Assembly (NCBI GenBank): GCA_019787685.1
Contig: JAHNUO010000014.1
Coordinates: 744,001 to 808,000, forward strand
Source: Chiua virens
Taxonomy: Eukaryota > Basidiomycota > Agaricomycetes > Boletales > Boletaceae
DNA: 64,000 nucleotides
Direction of reading: 5' to 3'
A program made the translations under genes and the position numbers. Position 1 is the first letter of the stretch, and every line of letters begins with the position of its first letter. Below, in pieces: positions 52,805 through 62,688 of the stretch. The notes beneath the pieces were generated by a model that saw only the letters and a list, made by a program, of their open reading frames with translations, had not been told where the DNA came from and made no database searches.

Positions 52805-54930
52805 CTACTGCTTTCCCCAACAGCTGCTCAGCGTCGTTTGCCTCACATTCTGCAATTCCTCATGACGCATCGCCCTACGAAACATGCGAAGTTGGCGGAT
52901 TAACTCCAGAGAGGTGCTCGCATCACTTCGCGTCATGGAACCCGTCTCAAGTTTCTCACAGAGCTGGATGATTTCTGAACGCGGCATGGGTGTCACCGTA
53001 GGTTGAATGTCTTCTTCGTCAGAATCATTTTCGATTATCTCACCCCGCTCGACAGCCATTCGGTGCCGGACTTCTGTGACAATGGCTTCATCCCCACCTT
53101 CAAACTAATACATCCGTTGCCCAACTTCTACTTCTTCCTTGGGTGCAAGAAATTCGTCAACGGACATCGGCGTTCCAACGATTTGCTTGAGATCCTTTAA
53201 ATGCTGAATGGAATCTTCAAGCTCCTTTTCCGCAGCTGCGAGCTGTGACGATCGGTGCGATAAGGCAGGGATTTTGATTGTAAGCCCAGTCCGGTGAGTA
53301 GCTGCGGTGGCAAGTTTCTCGATGGCCGCTGATGCTTGTACAATGTCACCTTCTGCGTCCATGACAGCCTTGAGAGCAGGCCGCCAATGCTCGTCTACAT
53401 ATGATTTCCCAAGGTGTTGTTGGAGTCGAGTTTCAGCAGCTGGAAGCGAGACATCGTCGTTTGTAGCGAAATCACGAAGGATACTCCAGGCCTGCGGATC
53501 AGCGTGAGTTGGGTGAGATGTCGGTGCCTGTGACGGATCGCCACAGTCTGCTTGGATTCCTGCATGTTTCCAGCAGTGTTGGACGGTTTCAGGTTCAACC
53601 GTATCCCAAGCTTCTTTCGCCATAAGCATCGCTTCCCGAATATCAATTTTGTAAACATGACGTTCGCCTGCCGCATCTAAGTCCATCGCACGTTTGCAAA
53701 ACGCACGACGATACAATGCTTTAAAGCATCGGATCACGCCAGCTGGCATCAAGTGGTTGGACAAACGATGTGAGCTTCGGCTCAAAATACTTGAGCTGGA
53801 TGTGACGTGGTTTGTAGGCAATCATGTGTCCGGAAAAGTTGTCGATAAGAAGACAAATGAAACGCTGCTGGGCGCCCATCTTGATATCGAGCATCTTGAC
53901 CCACCTAAGCTCTGCGAGTCAATGGTATCGCGGAATATATTTATGACCACTCATTCTTCAAATAGTTCCATCGTCGTCCAAGCGTTTGTATTGTTACGGT
54001 AATAGAATCCGCATGATTGCGGTGTCTTGTTCCCAAAAGCCTTTGGTTTCTTTGCTCGACCAATGTAGAACAGGGGTAGCTTTTCGCTCCCATCTGCATT
54101 TGCGGCAAGTCCGACAGTGATCCGGAACTTGTCCTTTTTCTTTCCACTCATCTACTTCGTTGCAAGTCCTCGGTCAGGAGGGGCACTACAAATTGATCAG
54201 AAGTATTCAAGTTAGTTTAAAAGGTAAATTTACGCACAAGGCTAAGAACCCTGTTTCATCGAAGTCAAACCGATCCTTTGGTGGAAATGTCGACAAGATC
54301 TTTTGTACTCGTACCCGCTCTGCCGCAACAGCTCCGATATCAACCGATCCAGCCTCTCCATGCCTCCGGTGCTCCCTGATTCCATAGGCTTTGCAGAACG
54401 GAGCAATCCATCCCAGCCCCTGCAAGTCTACTCTCCTCTGGGACCCCAAACTCATCCTCGAATCTCTTTCGCTTTTCCTGTAGCATCGGCCCATTTACTG
54501 TTTCTCCCTTCTCCTGCATGGATAGCACCCACAACAACAGTGCCTTCTCAACTTCCGGACTGGTGACGATACGAGGACGTTTGCTAGACAGTGCGTTTGG
54601 ATGCGACTCAACACGTTTCTCTAGTTGTTCGCGATCCTTCAATTTTCGTGAGAGGGTTGACTGGGTAAATTCTAGGGTGCCTTCTTGCCGTGTCTTGAAG
54701 TACTCGACAACACGCTCTTGGGATACATTTGGATGAGAGTCGATGAATGCAAAGACAGTGAGCCAATCATGTAAGGTAAGGTTTTCGCGCTTGTTGGAAT
54801 TGATGGGCTTCGCAGAGGTGGCAGGCCTGGGCACATTGCCACTGCGGTGAACTGTCCCTCCGAGTCGTGGCTTTCGATTGTATGGTGCAGGTTTTGGTCG
54901 TGGTTTGCGCCTCTGTAGCTCAGCGGGCAT
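52805..54930 (-). pseudogene. Pogo/Fot1-type transposase (CENP-B HTH plus DDE_1)
   Basis: From ATG 54930: a basic N-terminus (ELQRRKPRPKPAPYNRKPRL), the first HTH (LTLHDWLTVFAFIDSHPNVS, ESTLSRKL-like QSTLSRKLKDREQLEKRVES), the CENP-B HTH (VEKALLLWVLSMQEKGETVN with GPMLQEKRKRFEDEFGVPE), then FDFDETGFLA (first D, about 54250). After an intron (about 54240-54188) come PPDRGLATK, an in-frame TAG, MSGKKKDKFRITVGLAANAD and FYIGRAKKPKAFG; then RFICLLIDNFSGHMIAY (second D, about 53855), FEPKLTSFVQPLDA, a net one-base frameshift, GVIRCFKALYRRAFCKRAMD and EAWDTVEPETVQHCWKHAGI. Another TAG at about 53105 precedes the tail ending 52805. Catalytic blocks are recognisable, but two stops and a frameshift disable it. 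Possible TIRs near 52776 and 55077 are too weak to call. Confidence 0.88.
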
Positions 54931-55746
54931 GGTTGCATACGCACAAATGGATCTTCCAAGTCCACTCTTATATCTCACTACAAAATATCTAGACAGTGCC
55001 GCTGGATATGTGATGGTCGGCATGGATAATCATAATGCAGCACACCTGACTTCTTATCAGATTTCTTCGAACCACAGTACTTTGTACATTACAATATATG
55101 TTCATTTGGTACTCACTTGCGCCCAATCGTACCGTAAGATAATATCATATTAATGACGCATCTCAGTTAAGATGGTGGATGCTACGAGAGTTTAGCTTCT
55201 ACTCGGTCAGCGGTCTCACTGCCAGCTTCATTCCCGCCGTTCACCAGGCAACTGCACTGCAAGTATGGTATCTCGCACTGCATATTCTATGTCCAGGCAT
55301 TATGCATTATTCATTATGCAAAATATGCGATTTTACCCGCATACCTCTGTAGAATTACCTGAAAACCCATGCAATATGAAATTCATGCACTACTACCATA
55401 TGCATTATGAAAAAGTGTACTGTATTAGTTCTGGTTACCCTCGGCTATTTGAGGACATTCACCCACTCATACCCAGCGTGGGCGGGATGAAGTGCCGTAT
55501 CAGGATTCATCCCCGCTGGTACATAGTTGTGTTACATGCAAGTATAACCAAGTTGGTGTTGCTCACGCTTGTGCGAGATTGTATAGCATCCGACTTCTCT
55601 GTTCCTCATTTTGCTGCTCAGTCGTAGAGGCAATGCAACATGGTAGTTCAATGTAAATAACCCGCTGGCAATCATGCTGCAGACCAGACCCCACTGTTAC
55701 TTGCTAGAATAACTTGCTAGGAGGTTGATACATTGGTGATACCTAA
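54931..55746. other. No supported gene
   Basis: AT-rich intergenic sequence with several TGCATTATG-like motifs (55296-55410). Confidence 0.4.
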
Positions 55747-57250
55747 CTAATCCGATCCTGCTTCTCTGGGGGCCAACCACTTCGCAGATGAGGTGTACCT
55801 TTCGTCATCGTGTGATAAAGGAAAAGGGTGGTAGAAGAGCAAATTGTTGGGTTCAAGTTGCCGTAGGAAAGGTGGTCGAGGAAGCCACCCGGACGTATGT
55901 TTACACGCTTGGCAGTCAAATTTGACATACTCCAGGAATTTCCTGCGCCGGTGAGTTCTAGCCCTAATTTCTTTGGGTCCCGCCCCACAACCTGGGTTGC
56001 CGCAGGGGTGCTGCAAACCCCAAACATCTCCAGTTCGGGGAGAAAGAATGTACCGGCGACTGACTAGCCTCTCCTCTATTTTGGTTACTAGTAGTAGTGG
56101 CGCGAGCGAAAGCATGTCCTGCCACATGGGTAGCGCATTGTGTATCGATTGTTCAACGGGTTTCCGCTTGATAAAGACTTCTTCGGAAACTCGCTGCAGG
56201 AACCGCTCGACAATTGCAGCGTTCTTTGAGACCAGCAGACGCAGTACGAAGACAAAGCGGCCGCTACAGGAGGGTATCAGAGCGTGGAAGTCATGCTGCC
56301 TTGGGTCTACTGCGCACCTTTCAACTAGAGGAATGACATCATTGCAGAAGCGTTCCTTTTCGTCCATACTTGCCAATGGAGCGAGTAATACGAGCCCCCT
56401 GGTACCCCGCAATGCCGCCAATGTTTCCCATGCTTGAGGTCCAAGGGACTCGCATAAAGCCTGTGCATACTCGGATGAGCCAATTTCGGTGCTAGGAAAG
56501 ATAGAATAAAAACCGCGACAACCTCGCTTAGGGAGGCACCCAATAAATCATCACTCTTGTCCACCAAAACCAGCAATTGTGAGGAAAGCTTTGTGCGCAG
56601 CAAATTTGAGGTGAAACCGCAAGATCCTTGAGTTGGTGCAAAGGCACCTTTTCCTGGTCCCAGTGGGACAGTATTAAATACATACTAAATTCCATTGTGA
56701 GTTCACGAAGGGAAGTAAAACAAAGTTAGGAATTACGAAATCCAAATGATTGCAGTAAAATTCACGAAGATGGCGGTGGAGGATATTATACGAATCCGAG
56801 GACGGACTTAGCATAGCGTGCACGACGAGCGGCAGAATGGTCACCCCTCCGCCGAGGTTCTTTGCTTCAGAAACATATTCATACTAGGGCATCATTAGCT
56901 TTCCGAGAAGTTCGCTCCCCCCCTAACATACCGTCGGTACCCCATTTTGCTGGAGGATGCATGGAGGGCAGATAAATCCTTCCATATCTTTAACCTCCCA
57001 TACACAAGGGAGCAAGTTCGACTTCCAATAACATAGCGCGTTGCTGCAGTTGCTCCGGTCGCATTTTGCCAACAGCCCGAAGTCTTTGCAGCAACTGCAT
57101 ACTCGGATCTCACCCGAAGAGAACAGTGCTTCTGTTCAATGGCATCAGCAATCATGTAGTAGACGCGAATAAAGTAAGCCGGTACTTGTATTCTTCCGCA
57201 AGGATGCGTCGCCTCGAATAACCTGAGTAGACCAGACAACTCGACCTAGG
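55747..57250 (-). pseudogene. Paralogue of the CHAT-like/zinc-ribbon family (copy B)
   Basis: Reading leftward: VELSGLLRLFEATHPCGRIQ (57245-57185) and YFIRVYYMIADAIEQ, a gap, YEYVSEAKNLGGGVTILPLV and HLREFYCNHLDFVIPNFVLL (about 56890-56730), KLSSQLLVLVDKSDDLLG (about 56590-56540), ALCESLGPQAWETLAALRGT, RGLVLLAPLASMDEKERF (about 56403-56350), GRFVFVLRLLVS, and the C-terminal region YILSPRTGDVWGLQHPC, CGNPGCG, FDCQACKHTSGWLPRPPF, FYHPFPLSHDDERY, ending 55747. The last 90 residues parallel copy A closely, including the zinc-ribbon cysteines. In place of copy A's DTHS and TCGP it has DKSD and LAPL, so the proposed His and Cys are both gone. Stops at about 56690 and 56530 suggest decay. Confidence 0.55.
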
Positions 57251-57276
57251 ATGAAATTACAGTATAGGGGTATCAT

Positions 57277-58140
57277 TTAATGCGTAAAGTGTTGCTCACC
57301 TCCGTCCCTGCTTCTTGCGAGAGACCCAGCGCCCGACCTCCCCTGGGCTTCTGGCAAGCCTCTGGGCTCGCCCTGCTCGCTGTCGTCGTTGCCTGCTTCG
57401 CTGTCGTCAGCGTCTGCTTCGCTGGTCTTTTGTCTCTGAGAAGGTTCGCCGCCATCTGGAGGCTCTGCGGCGTCCACGTCCATGTCGAGCCCGTTCCCTT
57501 GCTCCAGAGGAGGCTCGTCACCCTGATGATCCTCTCCTTGGCATTCTGCACCTCGCTGATATTCGCCATTCGATTGGTCCTCTTCTCTCGGTCCCACCGT
57601 CAGTCGACGACGTTTACGGGTGAAGTGAAATTCGGACTCCTCTCCACCCATTTCTTCGTCGCGGTCTTCAGCTGGCCCCCGCCCCTGCTCGCTTTGTCGC
57701 TCTCCCTCTTCTCCAGTCCCTTCATCATGATCTTGTTGCCATCGCTGCTCCCCACCCTCCTCTTCTTCCATGTCCGTCTCCGCCTGTGATGCACACCCCT
57801 CGGTCTCTCGTCGCGATGTCAGCGCCTCCACTATTTGAAGTCTTTTCGCGCCAAATTCGCCATCTTGCTCTCCTCCCTCCTCTTCGTCTTCGTCTTCGTC
57901 TTCGTCTTCGTCCTCGTCCTCGTCCTCGTCCTCGTCTCCCTCCTCCTCCGGTTCGCCACCTCCCTCAAAGTTCACTAGGTTCCATAGATTGTGGCTATCG
58001 TTCCCGTCCGGCAGACGTCCAGCCCCACCTGAAGTCCCATACATCGTGTGTCTGAATAAGCAAAAAAGTGAGTAGGGGAATGACTGCAGATTCAGACTTT
58101 GAACGAGCCTTCCTATGTCCATGCTGGCGGAGCGGAACAA
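57277..58140 (-). CDS. Acidic low-complexity N-terminal region, probably exon(s) of copy B
   Basis: A 287-codon minus frame contains runs of E and D (57950-57860, from a GTCTTC/GTCCTC microsatellite on plus), an SEFHFTRKRRRLTVGPREED segment that looks like a nuclear localisation signal (about 57630-57570), and ends RDGG at a GT donor (57297). The acceptor near 57246 (CCTAG) leads into VELSGLLRLFE, but the phase fits a different upstream frame (LSQEAGTE), so either the intron limits differ or one base is lost. The acidic region may simply be an expanded microsatellite. No known domain. Confidence 0.4.
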   Translation of the reverse strand: MFRSASMDIGRLVQSLNLQSFPYSLFCLFRHTMYGTSGGAGRLPDGNDSHNLWNLVNFEGGGEPEEEGDEDEDEDEDEDEDEDEDEEEGGEQDGEFGAKRLQIVEALTSRRETEGCASQAETDMEEEEGGEQRWQQDHDEGTGEEGERQSEQGRGPAEDRDEEMGGEESEFHFTRKRRRLTVGPREEDQSNGEYQRGAECQGEDHQGDEPPLEQGNGLDMDVDAAEPPDGGEPSQRQKTSEADADDSEAGNDDSEQGEPRGLPEAQGRSGAGSLARSRDGGEQHFTH

Positions 58141-58946
58141 ACTTATTTATCTAGCCCTGAGCTCTGCCTGTTGCAAAAAAATTGCACACAGCCACATCTT
58201 GATCCTACTAGTGTTTCAAAATTACTTGGACGCCATGATGAAGCACAGCAAATACAACTGCCTTTTCCGTTTTCTCGCATGCAGAAAAGAAAAAGGCAGA
58301 GATACGTGTATTGTATGATTTCTAGAGGTGCCATGCAGGCTGACTCAGTGGTTTAAATTGTAACAACATTTGGGAAATGAGTCTACGTGAGACTTTGATG
58401 CCTGCGCTCTCTGCTTGCAGCGAGCTCCTGTTCTGTAAAGAATGCGCAGACTCGGATCTCCGTACGCGATGGAGCGCTCCGTCAACAATGCTTGGGCTTC
58501 TATAACAGCTCAAGGGGGCGGAAGAAGAAAAGTAGCACACGTTGATGCTACAAGGGAACGTGTTCTGCGGGATTTCGAGAAGGTTTAACTCGGCTTGCCT
58601 GCGAATTTGGCCGTCATCGCCGGGGAGAGGTTACCAGAGAAGGTGCTGCATGTCAGTCGCTCACATTTTATTCGGAAACGAATGCTCTATAGGTCACCCA
58701 GGTGAACGGAAACTCGATTTGGAGAGCTCATGCGTCGAGACGTTCGCGCACGAGGCCGAAAATGCATTATCCTCGTTGCTTTGATCTCAGTTGAATAACA
58801 TTATCCGACTGAGTTCCGGTATTATCCGAGTATGTATTACTTATTGGCCTGCCTGATCACCTTGCCGTCTTGTTTCAGTAACGATCCAGGTAGTCGAAGC
58901 AGCTTCATAAAAGATCTAGCCAACAACGAGTAGTCAGCGCTCGCAG
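58141..58946. other. No supported gene
   Basis: Short frames only, without motifs. Confidence 0.4.
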
Positions 58947-61769
58947 ATGTTCCCCTCGAATATCCAGGAGGAAGCTACAACCTGCGTAGGGCACGGACAG
59001 TTCTACCCACCAGGTTACTGCGTCGAGACAAATTTCCTGCAGGAGTATTTTCGATTTCCCACCACTCCACAAGCGGACCCGAGATCTTCGCAAGTCAGGG
59101 TTGCGGTGAGGCGTTCCTCAAATCAGGATACATTCCACCGAGTTTTAGAACCCACCGACATTTGGAATTCCATCCACGACTGGATCCTCGGGACTCAGGA
59201 CTACTATATGCTGGTGGAATCAATTGACTACCAGTACGACTTCGACCCCAAGATCCAGTATTGGGAGGACTTTCTGTCCGAACTCGCCTTCCTAGAGGAC
59301 CCTGACAAGCGGGACAAACACTTCAAGTCCATATCACTCGAGGACCACCTTCGTCAACTTGCTGACTATCAGCCCCTCTCGACCGCAAAAGACTCTTCTC
59401 TGGCGATACAACTTCCACCTGCCACCCCACGAGTCGAAGAAACTACACCACAAGTCGAAAAAACACTAAAGGACGCTGCCTGGGCGGTCAGGGTTGTCCC
59501 ACGTAAGTTTGTCTTCAATGACCTAGGAGATGGCTCATTTTTTATAAGGCTCTTCGGCGGCATACGTTGTGAATGCCTGGAAGAACGCAGGATTGGACGC
59601 CAAGGTCGACAAGTATCTTCCAGGGCGCGTAACAGTGTGCGCCCCTTACCCGAACGTGTTTCTTCATACGGTGCCGCCATCGCACCGTTCCTGTATTCAG
59701 GGTTGGTCACTGATTCCGGTGGAGGATCGGATTCCCGCGTATCTATTTGGACAGCCGGCACCGTCGTTACCGGCATGGTATGCCCTCTCGAAGCGCGGAA
59801 TTTACAAGGGGGATATCGCATACGCCTTGGATTTCAACGCTGACGCTATGGAACTGTGCATCCTCGTAGCCCCGCGGAGACTGAAACCGAAGAAGCGCGC
59901 CACAAAGGAGGGAGGTCTTGGATATACACGGACTCGCCGTCTCTTCTCTCCGGAGGAACATTGCGGCCAACTCCAGCCGCTACGCCATGGTCTACCGTGT
60001 TATCGATACAAGGAACAGATATTCCTTGCCGGCCTCTTATTGATGAGGGTGAATATCAGCCAAATCACGCACCTCCCGGCCCCTTCGCCCCAGCAGATCG
60101 GACTTCACGTTGTTTCGATGGTGAATCCATTTTTCATGAAGAAAACGTACGAGAAGTACAACCAAAGCTTTTGGAAGGTTGGCGATCGGGTCGTAATCTC
60201 CGATTCCGCACACCTCGGAAACCACGGCAATATAGTCATCATCGAGCGGGAGACCGAATCAGCCGTAGTACGCCTATCCGAGGGACCAGAGTATCCCATC
60301 CTTCTTTCTTCACTGTCTCGACTGTACCGCATTGGGGATGGAGTTCGGGTTATCGAGGACCCCTTCAGTGATCATCAAAATGCCTGTCACGGGCTCATCG
60401 GACGATCCGGTTTTATCTCGCGTATTGACTGCGAGACAGGCAAGACTACCGTTACCGAAGGGCATGCTGAGGTAAAACAATGCTTCGTGGCAAGAGGATG
60501 CTCGCTAATCATCACTTACGTCCTATAGTTTTCAGTCTCTCAATATCTTCTGGAATCCCACTCACCCGATCAGCGGGTCTGGGCCCCAGTGGGGGTCCTT
60601 GACCCCACCATCGAAAGTGCCGTTGAGCAGGTTGAGGTTGGAGACACGGCAGAGGTCAGACGTGGATCTCACACGGGCCAAACCGGATTCGCGTTTTCCG
60701 TGGAGCGTCCTGCCGGCACGCTGTCTTTGATCTCGTGGTCTACAAAGTCCCGATAGATGTGGTATCGTTCACGCCTGATCACCGTGCTCTCCGATTCAGC
60801 TCCGAACGTGGCTATAACGTCAGACAAGGCGACACTGTCATGATAATCAGAGGGGACTACAAGGGCATGTATGGTACAGTCACTAAAGTATATTTAGAGA
60901 GCGCAGTTCTGGAGGTCGCTCCACTAGGGAACCCAAGGGTGAGTTAAATGCATGTCATAGTCGTCACCGCTGCTCATTCGCAATCCGTCAGCCTGCTCTC
61001 AGACAGCCTATCACCTGCTGCGCGCACGCTTCCGCCACCCGAGATCGTGACGAAAATCAGCGTTACCTGGGGAAAGAGGTGTTGATTATTCATGGCGAGT
61101 TTCGCAGGTGGCGAGGAACATTGAGGAGTTTGACGGGAGATAAGTGCATTTGTAGCGCTCGGACTCTCCTCCTGGAACACTTATTCCACAGACAATGTCG
61201 TCGTCCGGTGAGTTGGTGATAATACGCTTCCATTGTCTCTGAGTAATTTCAGTGGTTTTCAAACGAGGCTCACGGGGAGGGCCTTGACACCGCAAGAAAT
61301 TCTCATGATTGCCGCCGCATTTGCTCGTGCTGAGATTCCAAGCAGGTGTGACAGGCAAAAGACGCCACCGCCCTCCGACCTCGACACCCCAAACACTGAA
61401 CAAGAGGCAGAAACCACTCAGACCGTCACATCCAATCCCTGGGAGATTGATGAAAATGATCGCAAAGTTCTTGAAACCCCTGCACTCAAAGGTAATCGTC
61501 AGTCCTGCTAACCTATCTATCAATTGTCTGATGTTCAGCAGTACACGAATTCTTGCTGCACCCTAGTGTCCTCAAGTCCCTTGAGAATCTGCACGCGGTC
61601 TTTCAAATCACTGGTGGGCAGGGCACCTACATAGGACGGCTTGCCAGAACTCAGGTACCCAGTCCCCTTCACACCGAGGAGGGGCCCGTCCCCAAGGGTC
61701 ACATTGCAGTCTATTTCACCGCTCGTACCAAAGGCGCGCGTCTTCTGAAGGAAACACTGTCTGAAATGG
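58947..61769 (+). pseudogene. Spt5-like KOW-domain protein, interrupted by a LINE
   Basis: From ATG 58947: an acidic/aromatic N-terminus (DYYMLVESIDYQYDFDPKIQ, YWEDFLSELAFLED), then AWAVRVVPRKFVFNDLGDGS (NGN-like start, about 59480). A one-base insertion near 59560 shifts the frame to NAWKNAGLDAKVDKYLPGRV, IPAYLFGQPAPSLPAWYALS and RGIYKGDIAYALDF (first KOW, about 59790-59840). KOW-like units follow: WKVGDRVVISDSAHLGNHGN, DGVRVIEDPFSDH with GLIGRSGFIS, and after a 57-bp intron (60472-60528) VGDTAEVRRGSHTGQTGFAF. A one-base deletion near 60727 precedes VYKVPIDVVSFTPDHRALRF and QGDTVMIIRGDYKGMYGTVT. The C-terminal part (EFLLHPSVLKSLENLHAVFQ, about 61545-61605) ends at ETLSEM where a LINE tail begins. 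Spt5 is a transcription elongation factor; these expanded relatives have unknown roles. Confidence 0.78.
60472..60528 (+). other. Intron in the KOW pseudogene
   Basis: GTAAAACAAT ... CTAATCATCACTTACGTCCTATAG, 57 bp. Splicing joins EGHAE to FSVSQYLLESHSPDQRV in frame. Confidence 0.75.
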
Positions 61770-62680
61770 TTTTTTTTATTTATTTATATTTATATTTTAT
61801 TTTATTTTAAATCATTGTTTATTGTCCAGCGGGGCGATGCTCCATGTCGGACATTACATGTGTGGTATCTACTTTGACTGTTTTTGAAATATTTAGCATA
61901 CACTGAGGGCGTCTGATATCAGCTCGGTGTCCGAGCAGAAGCCTGCGTAGGGCTAGGGGTGTTTTGACCGCATGTTGGGTCGTGAACGCGTGAGTTTAAC
62001 TCTATCTCTCGTCTCGGGGGGGGGGGGGGGGGGTGAGGTTTCCAAAGTTTTGGGTAAAGCGGGCGCTGTCGTGTAGGAACTGAGTAGATTTGATAGCTGC
62101 CTAGACTTTCCGCGGGTATCACGTCGGAGACGGTCACGTTGGTGGGTGTATCGCGGGCAGTGGAGGAGAATGTGTGCGACGGTTTCGTCTCGATCCGGAC
62201 AGTGCGGGCAGGAAGGGTTGTCGGCTTTGGATAGGCGATGGAGGTGCTTGTTTAACGGGGCGTGACCTGTTCTTAGTTGGAAGAGAATGGATGCGTGACG
62301 TCGTGGTAGGCCTTCCGTGAGTTTAAAGAAGTTATGGGATGGGAGCGAGTCGTCGAGGGCTAGCATGGTTCGGGCTCGCGGTGATTTTTCGAATAGCGCT
62401 CTTCGCCAGGTCTTTATGTCTTTTTTCACTTTTTATTTCGCAGCTGATTTGCTGCGGGGAAGCAGTCTAATAAGCCCTTTTGTGGTTCTAAGGCCGAGTG
62501 GTAGGGATTTGGGGTCACTGGTATCGCCCCTGGCCGCGCGCTTTGCGGCGACGTCCGCTTCCTCATTGCCCGTGATGCCCATGTGGCCAGGTGTCCATCT
62601 AATTTCGAGCGAGTCGAGGTTTCGATCTCGGAGGGTGGTGCGGAGACGGTCGTGACCCACCTTCCGAGAATAGACCACCT
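61770..62680 (-). mobile_element. Second Tad-like LINE, 5'-truncated (RNase H to tail)
   Basis: The minus strand encodes GHDRLRTTLRDRNLDSLEIR, WTPGHMGITGNEEADVAAKR (RNase H end, about 62610-62550), then an in-frame TAA (62430-62432, after RSKSAAK), KKDIKTWRRALFEKSPRART, RRHASILFQLRTGHAPLNKH and CPHCPDRDETVAHILLHC (about 62205-62155, an intact C-C-H-C set). An A-rich tail (T-rich on plus, 61768-61810) ends inside the KOW pseudogene. 5' truncation is typical of LINE insertion. It is a different family member from the 12.4-kb LINE: the C-terminal regions are only distantly similar. Confidence 0.88.
62016..62033. repeat. G18 homopolymer
   Basis: 18 consecutive G on plus, encoding six prolines of the LINE C-terminus on minus. 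Confidence 0.95.
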
Positions 62681-62688
62681 ACGTTCAT

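Noticed and set aside
52776..55077. Terminal inverted repeats for the pogo transposase (TACCTGTGAC / TACTGTGGTT)
   Set aside because: Only a few matching bases next to TA; too weak to define element ends.
57280..57789. Plus-strand ORFs with a hydrophobic Leu/Val-rich N-terminus
   Set aside because: They are antisense to the acidic minus-strand coding region, and the hydrophobicity comes from complementing Glu/Asp/Gln codons.
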